Positions 1 through 5,327 are shown, counted from the first letter of the stretch. The stretch: 6,067 nucleotides of DNA from Alphaproteobacteria bacterium UBA6178 (GCA_002422205.1 DITS01000028.1:1-6067); one strand, 5' to 3'. Notes: generated from the sequence alone by a model not told the origin. Program-made: numbers and translations.

Positions 1-1188
1 GGCTGGTGGTTTTGGGATCCGGTGGAAAATGTGTCGCTTTTGCCATGGCTAGCGGGTCTAGCACTGTTGCATGCCAACCGCGTGCTGATGGTACGCGATC
101 AGTTTGCGCAATGGACGTTGCTGCTCGCCATACTCTGTTTCACGCTTAGTCTGATCGGCACCTTTATCGTGCGCTCCGGCTTGCTGATTTCGGTGCATAG
201 TTTCGCTTCTGATCCGGCGCGTGGCTTGTTTATCCTTGCTTATGTGGTGCTGATTGTGGGGGCAGCCCTCGCCCTTTATGCACGCTTTCAGCCCCCCGCG
301 CGTGAAACGCTATCGCTCTGGTCGCGTCAGGGGTTTATTCTGCTCAACAGCCTGTTATTGCTAGCTGCCACCGCTACTATTTTGCTCGCCATTTTATACC
401 CCATTATGCTGCAACTGTTTAACCAGCCCAGCATTACCGTCGGCCCGCCCTATTTCAACCAAACGGTATTGCCGTTACTCGCGCCGCTGATATTGCTTGC
501 GGCGGTCGCCCCTTTTCTGCTGTGGCAAGGGCGTGCGCGCATCCGCCATGCGCTCATCCCGATGGCGGGTATCAGCGCGGTCATCGGCATTCTTACCTTT
601 GCATTGCTTGATCATAACACCTTGCTCAGCGCTGCAGGTATCGCACTGGCCGCATGGCTGGCAGTGGGCACGCTGCTTTGGTTCCTGCGGCAACGGCGAC
701 AGGCAGGCGGCGTGCGTCCCCATCATTGGGCCATGATCATTGCGCATGGCGGCGCAGCGGTGTTTGTGGCCGCACTCACGCTTTCGGCTTTGCAAAAATC
801 AACCTATGAGCAAGCCATGCGTGCGGGCGAGCGCGCGCAGCTAGGCGAATATGAGTTGGTGTTTATGCAGGAGCGTTTGCGCGAGGGTAGCAATTATGTC
901 AGCCGCAGCGCGCAGGTGCGGTTGTTTCACGATGGTGATGAAATAGCCACGCTTGAGCCGGAAATCCGCCATTATCCAATACGAAACATGCAAACCGCAG
1001 AGGCGGCTATTGCGTCAACTGCGTTCCGTGATATATATATTTCAGCTGGATTGCAGACGGAGCCGGAATTACTGGGCTTCACCCTGCATATTAATCCGGC
1101 GATTAGCTGGCTGTGGCTAGGGTTTCTGCTCATGGGAGCGGGAGGTTTAGTCTCAGCCTATACATACAGAAGGTCGCGCGATGGTTGA
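1..1188 (+). CDS. ccmF: Cytochrome c haem lyase subunit CcmF, C-terminal part (5' end outside window)
   Basis: Inner-membrane core of the System I cytochrome c haem lyase, which takes haem from holo-CcmE and ligates it to reduced apocytochrome c in the periplasm. Reading is open from base 1 and begins inside the tryptophan-rich WWD haem-handling motif (GWWFWDPVEN, residues 1-10 of the visible part), so this is a partial gene. About 395 residues remain of a family usually near 650. Family landmarks follow in order: RSGLLISVH with the conserved periplasmic His (about residue 66), a VGPPYFN segment (about 147-153), a membrane His in AHGGAA (about 249), a periplasmic PEIRHYP...TEAAI-like region (here TAEAAI) with RDIYIS, and a last helix ending in RRSRDG. 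Many hydrophobic helices are visible. The stop overlaps the start of the next gene by 8 bases, which implies coupled translation. Identification is firm; only the N-terminal third is unseen. Confidence 0.96.
   Translation, partial: GWWFWDPVENVSLLPWLAGLALLHANRVLMVRDQFAQWTLLLAILCFTLSLIGTFIVRSGLLISVHSFASDPARGLFILAYVVLIVGAALALYARFQPPARETLSLWSRQGFILLNSLLLLAATATILLAILYPIMLQLFNQPSITVGPPYFNQTVLPLLAPLILLAAVAPFLLWQGRARIRHALIPMAGISAVIGILTFALLDHNTLLSAAGIALAAWLAVGTLLWFLRQRRQAGGVRPHHWAMIIAHGGAAVFVAALTLSALQKSTYEQAMRAGERAQLGEYELVFMQERLREGSNYVSRSAQVRLFHDGDEIATLEPEIRHYPIRNMQTAEAAIASTAFRDIYISAGLQTEPELLGFTLHINPAISWLWLGFLLMGAGGLVSAYTYRRSRDG
1168..1173 (+). promoter_or_regulatory. Shine-Dalgarno site inside ccmF for the J-like gene
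   Basis: AGAAGG lies 7 bases before the ATG at 1181, within the last codons of ccmF. It supports 1181 as the true start even though the gene begins before the ccmF stop. Confidence 0.6.
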
Positions 1189-1807
1189 AGTCAGTTATGT
1201 TTGCCCGCTTAAAATCCCCAAGGGACATAAGCTCAGTTATCAAAAATCCCGCCGCTATGATAACGGCTTTTCCCAAAGCCTGACACTCGATCAGGCGGTA
1301 AACTACCTTGAAGAAGAGCTGCAAAGCACCGAGTCGGGCAAAATCACCGTTTACAGTAATTTCGAGCGGCTGAATGTACCGCGTCTGCGCCGAAAGGTCG
1401 AAGATGACGCCGCCATTTGTGTGGAAATGCATATCGGCGCCAAAACCTATTATTTGCTATGCGACAGCTGGTATTTGCCCGAGCATAATCTATACGCATT
1501 GCATCTGGGCATCCGCGCATTGCGCAATGTTGTCAAATGGGGGCTGGGCGACATTCACACCGTGATGAGCGGTTTTTCCTCCACAGCCACGATAGTTGAG
1601 GCGGATACCGACACCGCTACTGCTTCCTCTTCCGGCTCCGTGATGGTATCGGACTGGATGACCGAGTTGGGGCTTGGCCCCGCCTCAACGCTAGAGGATG
1701 CCAACGCCATGTATCGTCACCGTGCTAAACAGGCAGTCAATGACGAGTCACGGCTGGTACAGCTAAATCAGGCGATTGAAGCCGCACGCAAACATTTTGC
1801 CAAATAA
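1181..1807 (+). CDS. DnaJ-like protein with degenerate J domain lacking HPD, embedded in ccm operon
   Basis: A 208-aa soluble protein with no signal peptide or membrane helix, so probably cytoplasmic. The C-terminus (about 158-206) has the layout of a J domain: WMTELGLGP, then helix II-like LEDANAMYRHRAKQA, then helix III-like VQLNQAIEAARKHF. The catalytic loop HPD is absent: aligned on the YR-x-x-A-[KR] stretch, V186-N187-D188 occupies its place, and the usual RGG(D) that follows is missing. The N-terminal part resembles, from memory, the family of J-domain proteins found in proteobacteria and phages, with a CDxW...NL...A...I.ALR...WG block (C94, W97, N103, L104, A113-L114, W120-G121) and a following GF (131-132). 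A T/S/A/D-rich linker (about 136-155) joins the two parts. The start overlaps ccmF by 8 bases and the stop is 3 bases before ccmG, so it is co-transcribed with the haem-lyase genes. Without HPD it should not stimulate DnaK by the canonical route. Its function is unknown; family membership is moderately sure. Confidence 0.8.
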   Translation: MVEVSYVCPLKIPKGHKLSYQKSRRYDNGFSQSLTLDQAVNYLEEELQSTESGKITVYSNFERLNVPRLRRKVEDDAAICVEMHIGAKTYYLLCDSWYLPEHNLYALHLGIRALRNVVKWGLGDIHTVMSGFSSTATIVEADTDTATASSSGSVMVSDWMTELGLGPASTLEDANAMYRHRAKQAVNDESRLVQLNQAIEAARKHFAK

Positions 1808-1810
1808 GCC

Positions 1811-2308
1811 ATGCGGCGCTGGTTTCCCTTCGCATTTTTTCTGGCGTGCGCAGCCGTGCTGGCTGCTGCGCTCTATCTGCCAGAGCCATCCCATGACCCC
1901 ATGCGCGGGCAAGCTTTTCCTGCAATCACCCTCACCCCCTATGCCGCTTCAACGCCAGCGCCCGATACGGAACTACGCATCGTCAATTTCTTTGCCTCAT
2001 GGTGCACGCCCTGCATTGCAGAATTGCCCTATTTAACCCAGCTGTCGGAACAATCCGGCGCGCAGCTGATCGGCATCGCATGGCAGGACAAGCCCGACAA
2101 GCTCGATCAATGGTTTGCCACGCATGGCAATCCCTTTGCGACCACCTATCTCGATGCCGATGGGGCCTTTGGTATTTCTCTGGGTCTGCGCGGTTTGCCG
2201 GAAACCTATTTCATCGCCGCCGATGGCCGTATTCTGGCGCATCATAAAGGGCCCGTTGTCGCTAACGATATCCCCGACTTGCTGCAACTGCTGGATAACG
2301 AATCATGA
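1811..2308 (+). CDS. ccmG: Thiol:disulfide interchange protein CcmG/DsbE
   Basis: Membrane-anchored periplasmic thioredoxin-like protein that helps keep the CXXCH cysteines of apocytochrome c reduced for haem attachment. The 165 residues comprise a short basic start and an N-terminal anchor helix (about 5-23), then a TlpA/ResA-like fold with VNFFASWCTPC holding the redox pair C65-C68. The cis-proline loop is GLRGLPET (P130 in the LPET motif), followed by YFIAADGRI, matching the GxxGxPETF-IDxxG pattern of CcmG. Slightly short compared with the roughly 180-185 aa of enteric CcmG. The start ATG is 3 bases after the stop of the J-like gene with no strong Shine-Dalgarno, so re-initiation or coupling is likely. 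The last four bases overlap ccmH (ATGA). Placement between ccmF and ccmH supports CcmG over a generic TlpA-like reductase. Confidence 0.95.
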   Translation: MRRWFPFAFFLACAAVLAAALYLPEPSHDPMRGQAFPAITLTPYAASTPAPDTELRIVNFFASWCTPCIAELPYLTQLSEQSGAQLIGIAWQDKPDKLDQWFATHGNPFATTYLDADGAFGISLGLRGLPETYFIAADGRILAHHKGPVVANDIPDLLQLLDNES

Positions 2309-2676
2309 AAAAGCTGTGCCTGCTGCTATGCCTGCTTTGGCCCAGCTTTGCCGCCGCCGACACCCCATTAACCAACGCGGCGCAGGAGTTGCGCGCCAAA
2401 GCCCTGTTTCATGAATTACGCTGCATGGTCTGCGAGGGCCAGTCACTCGCCGATTCGCACGCACAGATGGCTATTCAGATGCGCCAACTCATCCGCAGCC
2501 AGATTACGCAAGGTATGAGCGATGATGCCATTTTAGATTTTTTCGTGCAGCGCTATGGCAACGAAGTGCGTATGACGCCGCCGCTTCAGGCCTCCACATG
2601 GTTGCTCTGGCTTGCGCCGTTATTATTCCTATTAGGCGGCAGTTTTTGGCTGTGGCGATTGCAGCGTCAAAGCTAA
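2305..2676 (+). CDS. ccmH: Cytochrome c maturation protein CcmH (CycL/Ccl2 type)
   Basis: Small membrane-anchored periplasmic thiol protein that works with CcmG and CcmF to present reduced apocytochrome c for haem ligation. The 123 aa begin with a signal peptide (about 1-18, AAADT cleavage-like end). The family motif LRCMVCEGQSLADS follows, with redox cysteines C40 and C43, then an all-helical section (SDDAILDFFVQRYG, about 72-85) and a C-terminal membrane helix (about 98-117) ending in a basic tail. This is the single-domain form; the CcmI-like TPR extension fused in Escherichia coli CcmH is absent and no ccmI follows. The start is fixed by a 4-base ATGA overlap with ccmG. It is the last gene of the visible ccm cluster: an AT-rich gap and a promoter-like region follow. 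Confidence 0.95.
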   Translation: MKKLCLLLCLLWPSFAAADTPLTNAAQELRAKALFHELRCMVCEGQSLADSHAQMAIQMRQLIRSQITQGMSDDAILDFFVQRYGNEVRMTPPLQASTWLLWLAPLLFLLGGSFWLWRLQRQS

Positions 2677-2731
2677 CTTCCACTTTTTTGTTAACGTATT
2701 TTTCATTAATTTTAGCTATATTCAGTGGAAG
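2677..2731. repeat. 8-bp inverted repeat bracketing an AT-rich leader
   Basis: CTTCCACT at 2677-2684 and AGTGGAAG at 2724-2731 are perfect inverse complements separated by 39 AT-rich bases. The left arm starts directly after the ccmH stop codon and the right arm ends 8 bases before the Shine-Dalgarno of the next gene. It could be an operator pair, a weak long-loop hairpin, or chance. Confidence 0.5.
2688..2722 (+). promoter_or_regulatory. Possible sigma-70-type promoter for the 192-aa gene
   Basis: The AT-rich gap after ccmH contains TTGTTA (2688-2693) and TTAACG (2691-2696) as -35-like sequences and TATATT (2717-2722) as a -10-like sequence. The spacing, 20-23 bases, is longer than optimal. 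The abrupt base-composition change and the gap after a tightly packed operon suggest a new transcription unit here; the exact boxes are uncertain. Confidence 0.3.
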
Positions 2732-2751
2732 CCATAATAGGAGCGACCGCG

Positions 2752-3330
2752 ATGAGCGATGAATTAAAGAATTTTGCTAAAAACACGACCGGTTACGCTA
2801 TCTCCGATATCGGGCAAACCAATCAGGGGCACATGATCGAAGTGAAACTTGGCACCAAAGCAACCAATCGAGCTGAACTGATAACGCTGCGTAGTCAGGG
2901 AGAGGGCTTGCTTACCGCACGCGGATTTAACGTTACAGATGGGTCTACCAGCTTTGCCGCTAGCTATGTAAAACCTGAGCTGAATACGGGCAGTTTCAAG
3001 CTCGACACCATTAAAATAGCCACTGCACGCGATTTAAATGTCGATAATACAGGTATTTTCAATATTGCATCCCACACATCGGCAGACGCAAAAGCTGCAG
3101 AAAAAGGGTATGAGAAGCAACTCACTATTGGCTACACTATCACTTTAGCCGAAGGTCAAACGCCGGAAGCTGCTGCAAAGGCTCTGGCCGATACACTCAA
3201 AGATATCCGCGTACAAGGCATTGGAAATCCACTGAAGGGCGCCTTAGATTTAGATAACGGATCCGATGATCGTGGCAATGGCATATCCAACCTCGCTCAA
3301 CAGGCCGCCATTGAAGCAGGCAGAGGCTGA
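2752..3330 (+). CDS. Hypothetical protein, 192 aa, no recognised family
   Basis: I do not recognise this protein. The start at 2752 is preferred over an upstream in-frame GTG at 2725 because AGGAG (2739-2743) sits 8 bases ahead of it, and the GTG lies in the right arm of the inverted repeat. The product begins MSDELKNFAK, has no cysteine, no signal peptide and no membrane helix, and is rich in Thr, Ala, Asn, Asp and Gly. Residues about 15-135 alternate polar and hydrophobic positions as in beta strands (HMIEVKLG, FKLDTIKIA, QLTIGYTITL). An Ala-rich helix (about 137-152) follows, then an acidic Asp/Gly/Asn stretch (166-177) and a short helical tail. Codon choice looks more AT-rich than in ccmGH or the MFS gene. 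It appears to have its own leader, so it is not an obvious member of the ccm operon. A strong ribosome site and a long intact frame argue that it is a real gene. Confidence 0.75.
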   Translation: MSDELKNFAKNTTGYAISDIGQTNQGHMIEVKLGTKATNRAELITLRSQGEGLLTARGFNVTDGSTSFAASYVKPELNTGSFKLDTIKIATARDLNVDNTGIFNIASHTSADAKAAEKGYEKQLTIGYTITLAEGQTPEAAAKALADTLKDIRVQGIGNPLKGALDLDNGSDDRGNGISNLAQQAAIEAGRG

Positions 3331-3340
3331 TTGGCTTAGC

Positions 3341-3370
3341 GCTGGCTAAAATAGTGTTGCTGGCCTAAAT
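3341..3370. repeat. Imperfect 12-bp direct repeat upstream of MFS gene
   Basis: GCTGGCTAAAAT (3341-3352) and GCTGGCCTAAAT (3359-3370) match at 10 of 12 positions with an 18-base period. A related TGGCTTAGC lies at 3332-3340, and TTAGC/GCTAA (3336-3340/3345-3349) can pair around a 4-base loop. The first copy contains TAAAAT (3347-3352), a -10-like hexamer without a well-spaced -35. This could be an operator or promoter region for the MFS gene. Confidence 0.35.
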
Positions 3371-3377
3371 TGGTGGC

Positions 3378-4610
3378 ATGCCGTTTCAGTTCCTTATCTC
3401 GCGCCGTTTCTGGCCTTATTTTACCGTGCAGACGCTCGGCGCATTCAATGATAATTTTTACCGCAACGCGCTGATCCTGCTGGCCGCCTTTCATTTTGCC
3501 GCCGATGATACCCGCATGGCGGCATGGCTGATTGCTGCCTGCTCTGCTTTGTTTATCCTGCCCTTCTTTTTATTTTCCGCCACCGCAGGTCGTCTTGCCG
3601 ACACGCTCGATAAAGCACGCCTCATCCGCTGGCTGAAATGGAGCGAGCTGCTCATCATGCTGGCCGCCGCGCTGGGTTTTTGGTTGATGAATTTGTGGTT
3701 ATTGCTGATTGTTTTATTCTGTATGGGCAGTCAGTCAGCATTCTTCGGGCCCGTCAAATACGCCATTCTGCCCGTGCTTTTGCCCAAAGACTCCCTGCTC
3801 AAAGGCAATGCGTGGGTAGAAGGCGCCACCTTCATCGCCATACTCACCGGCACCCTCATCGGCGGCTGGCTGATGCTCTCAGCCTATGGCCGCGAAGTAG
3901 TTTCGGTGGGCTGCGTTTTGGTCTCCGCGCTTGGGTTATGGGCAAGCTATCGTATTCCCTCCACCGTCATCGAAAATGCCCCGCAAGCACTGCGCTATAA
4001 CATATTGGCCGATACATTCTCCACGCTAACCGCGGGCCTGCGCGAAGCCGCCCTTCGCCCGCACATGCTGGCGGTGGCGTGGTTCTGGGCGCTGGGTACG
4101 GCCTATGTCGCCAATCTGCCGCTATTTGCCAAAAGCATGCTTGCCGGTGGCAGCGATGCAGTGCCGCTACTCCTTGCGACTTTCACCATCGGGGTGGCGG
4201 TAGGCTCTGGTTTGTGCGTCTGGATTCAGCGCGGTCAGCTTTCCTTACGCACCGTCTGGCCCGGCGCGGCGCTGATTGCAGCAGGCGCAACCGATTTTGC
4301 CTTTACCAGCATGCATCTGGGCGAGAGCCTGCCCGTGCGCTTGCTGGTCGATTTATTCCTGATTGCCATGGGGGCAGGTTTATATGTGGTGCCGCATTAC
4401 AGCCTGCTCCAGCATCGTAGCAGCAAGGGTGAGCGCGGACGCCAGCTTGCCGCCAGCAATATTCTCAACGCTTTATGCATGGTCGGCATGTCGGTGCTGG
4501 GCGGAGCCTTGCTGCATCACGGGCTGAATGTCGCCTACACCCTCGCTTTGCTGGGCGCGCTCACACCGGTTTGGCTATTTTTTGTGCAAAAACCGCTATT
4601 ACCGTCATAA
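3378..4610 (+). CDS. MFS transporter, LplT/Aas-type (putative lysophospholipid transporter)
   Basis: A 410-residue, roughly 12-helix inner-membrane protein of the major facilitator superfamily. Its N-terminus carries the hallmark of the lysophospholipid transporter LplT and of the transporter half of Aas-like fusion proteins: RRFWPYFTVQTLGAFNDN (9-26), followed by FYRNALIL. Further family motifs are GRLADTLDKARLIRW (71-85, the loop 2-3 signature), FFGPVKYAILP (122-132), the KGNAWVEGATF segment (142-152), and GRQLAASNILNAL (354-366). LplT flips 2-acyl lysophospholipids inward for re-acylation by Aas. Here no acyltransferase or acyl-ACP synthetase domain is fused or adjacent, so the substrate is inferred only from the family. 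Shine-Dalgarno is weak (TGGTGG directly before the ATG). The gene begins 47 bases after the 192-aa gene and could be read through from it or use its own promoter in the repeat-rich gap. Confidence 0.88.
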   Translation: MPFQFLISRRFWPYFTVQTLGAFNDNFYRNALILLAAFHFAADDTRMAAWLIAACSALFILPFFLFSATAGRLADTLDKARLIRWLKWSELLIMLAAALGFWLMNLWLLLIVLFCMGSQSAFFGPVKYAILPVLLPKDSLLKGNAWVEGATFIAILTGTLIGGWLMLSAYGREVVSVGCVLVSALGLWASYRIPSTVIENAPQALRYNILADTFSTLTAGLREAALRPHMLAVAWFWALGTAYVANLPLFAKSMLAGGSDAVPLLLATFTIGVAVGSGLCVWIQRGQLSLRTVWPGAALIAAGATDFAFTSMHLGESLPVRLLVDLFLIAMGAGLYVVPHYSLLQHRSSKGERGRQLAASNILNALCMVGMSVLGGALLHHGLNVAYTLALLGALTPVWLFFVQKPLLPS

Positions 4611-4623
4611 AAGCTTCAAAAAT

Positions 4624-4959
4624 ATGTGTCATTGTTCTGTTATGCATGGAACATCACAATCTCAGACCACCTCTCAAACGCTCCCACTTACCGAATTTGT
4701 AAGGCGGTGCCCACTTGAGCCTGATCACTGGTTGAGAAAGCTGCACAAGACTCTCAACGACACACAAGCTGGTTTGTCCGACAATGTTTCGGTTGCTTAT
4801 GATTCAGCGGAACTTACCAAAATCACCGTTTCAGGTCTGACTGCCATCAATGCTATGACAAAGCATTTCAAGACAGGCATGGTTTCCCATTACACCGGTA
4901 CACAGCTCAAAGAACTAGAAGCTAATATTACCAATCCGCTTCAACGTGTTGCCAGCTGA
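4624..4959 (+). CDS. Hypothetical protein of about 111 aa, no recognised family
   Basis: I do not recognise this ORF. The frame is open from 4528, but the upstream part overlaps the MFS gene. Plausible starts are ATG at 4624 (111 aa, MCHCSVMHG...) or ATG at 4642 (105 aa, MHGTSQSQ...); neither has a good Shine-Dalgarno. The start of the product is Ser/Thr/Gln-rich. Residues from PLTEFVRRCPLEPDHW onward look like an ordinary soluble protein, with a helical LRKLHKTLND stretch, a short beta-like VSVAYDSAELTKITVSG, and a C-terminal helix before NPLQRVAS. No signal peptide or clear membrane helix is visible. It lies 13 bases after the MFS stop on the same strand, so co-transcription is possible, and it converges on the tRNA-His gene 19 bases beyond its stop. 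The missing ribosome site leaves real doubt about expression. Confidence 0.5.
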   Translation: MCHCSVMHGTSQSQTTSQTLPLTEFVRRCPLEPDHWLRKLHKTLNDTQAGLSDNVSVAYDSAELTKITVSGLTAINAMTKHFKTGMVSHYTGTQLKELEANITNPLQRVAS

Positions 4960-4960
4960 T

Positions 4961-4978
4961 CTTATCCAATCAGATAAG
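4961..4978. repeat. Small hairpin between convergent ORF and tRNA-His
   Basis: CTTATC (4961-4966) and GATAAG (4973-4978) form a 6-bp stem with a 6-base loop, directly abutting the encoded CCA end of the tRNA. An alternative overlapping pair is CTGAT (4956-4960) and ATCAG (4969-4973). There is no T-run on either strand, so it is not a typical intrinsic terminator. It might help 3' processing or end transcription weakly. Confidence 0.3.
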
Positions 4979-5056
4979 TGGGGCGAGCGACGGGGATCGA
5001 ACCCGCGACCTCCAGTGCCACAAACTGGCGCTCTAACCAACTGAGCTACGCCCGCC
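4979..5056 (-). tRNA. tRNA-His(GUG) with encoded G-1 and CCA
   Basis: Read on the minus strand, a complete cloverleaf folds. The acceptor strand GCGGGCG pairs with CGCTCGC through seven pairs, one of them G-T. The D-arm has GCTCAG...GAGC. The anticodon stem CCAGT/ACTGG encloses loop TTGTGGC with anticodon GTG (5019-5021), and the T-arm GCGGG/CCCGT encloses TTCGATC. The base before position 1 is G (5056) and the discriminator is C (4982), giving the G-1:C73 pair that HisRS recognises in most bacteria. The CCA tail is encoded at 4979-4981. Range includes G-1 and CCA. It is the only gene on the minus strand and is transcribed away from glnB. Confidence 0.97.
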
Positions 5057-5094
5057 ACATCAAAAAATCCCTTTTGCCTAAAAAGAGAGGCAGA

Positions 5095-5123
5095 GTTAAA
5101 GGCGAAAAGCTTGCAAACGTCAA
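5095..5123 (-). promoter_or_regulatory. Sigma-70-type promoter for tRNA-His
   Basis: On the minus strand TTGACG (5118-5123, five of six matches to the -35 consensus) is followed after exactly 17 bases by TTTAAC (5095-5100, four of six to the -10 consensus). Transcription would begin near 5088, about 30 bases before the mature tRNA 5' end, leaving a short leader for RNase P. Confidence 0.6.
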
Positions 5124-5167
5124 GCATTCTATGCGCGCGGCTGCAGAAACCTTGTTTGGATTCTTTG

Positions 5168-5184
5168 TGCTCAAAAATTGGGCA
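5168..5184. promoter_or_regulatory. Candidate NtrC binding site upstream of glnBA
   Basis: TGCTCAAAAATTGGGCA is a 17-base partial palindrome with the outer TGC-N11-GCA seen in NtrC enhancer sites (consensus near TGCACY-N5-RGTGCA). It lies about 107 bases upstream of the -24 element of the glnB sigma-54 promoter, within the usual activator distance. Another half-site-like GGTGCT follows at 5185-5190. Match quality is moderate, and the call rests partly on context. Confidence 0.4.
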
Positions 5185-5239
5185 GGTGCTTATCGAATCA
5201 ACAGACCGGCTGGTCAAATTTCAGGCACCCATCTTTCGC

Positions 5240-5268
5240 TTGATTAAAGCATTTCAGGCGCTTAGCAT
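5240..5268 (+). promoter_or_regulatory. Possible sigma-70-type promoter upstream of glnB
   Basis: TTGATT (5240-5245) and TAGCAT (5263-5268) are separated by exactly 17 bases, each matching four of six consensus positions. This may give a basal nitrogen-independent transcript in addition to the sigma-54 promoter just downstream, an arrangement known for glnA operons in other proteobacteria. Confidence 0.35.
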
Positions 5269-5290
5269 CTGCTGCGTTGCTTATAAAAAC

Positions 5291-5306
5291 TGGCACGGTT
5301 CCTGCT
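5291..5306 (+). promoter_or_regulatory. Sigma-54 (-24/-12) promoter of glnBA
   Basis: TGGCACGGTTCCTGCT matches the RpoN consensus TGGCACG-N4-TTGCW with one mismatch (C for the first T of TTGC). The invariant GG (5292-5293) and GC (5304-5305) have the required 10 bases between them. Initiation is expected near 5317, about 38 bases before the glnB ATG. RpoN/NtrC control of glnB-glnA is established in several alphaproteobacteria, so motif and context agree. Confidence 0.75.
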
Positions 5307-5317
5307 GTGCCTATGCT

Positions 5318-5327
5318 CGGTTAACCG
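5318..5327. repeat. 10-bp perfect palindrome at the predicted glnB transcription start
   Basis: CGGTTAACCG is a perfect palindrome located at or just after the start predicted from the sigma-54 promoter, within the 5' leader of glnB. It could be a repressor operator or incidental. Confidence 0.35.

Noticed and set aside
2677..2700. Intrinsic terminator after ccmH using the T-rich stretch
   Set aside because: There is a T-run but no GC-rich hairpin directly before it.
3247..3282. Asp/Asn/Gly-rich stretch of the 192-aa protein as a calcium-binding EF-hand or dockerin loop
   Set aside because: The DLDNGSDD spacing lacks the D-x-D-x-[DN]-G pattern by one residue and no flanking helices fit.
2752..4959. 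Homology between the two orphan proteins flanking the MFS gene (AEL...GF/F and NPL segments)
   Set aside because: Only a few scattered identical residues; not distinguishable from chance by eye.
4915..5217. Minus-strand frame containing AQLVRAPVCGTGGRGFDPRR
   Set aside because: This is the tRNA-His sequence itself translated; such peptides are well-known spurious annotations.
5196..5245. IHF sites between the NtrC-like site and the sigma-54 promoter
   Set aside because: AATCAA and TTGATT half-motifs occur, but neither has the required second half (TTR or YAA) at the correct spacing.
4978..5247. Plus-strand frame beginning MGRATGIEPATSS across the tRNA region
   Set aside because: Its first third is the complement of tRNA-His; GIEPATS-type peptides are a common artefact of reading tRNA genes, and the remainder crosses promoter sequence.
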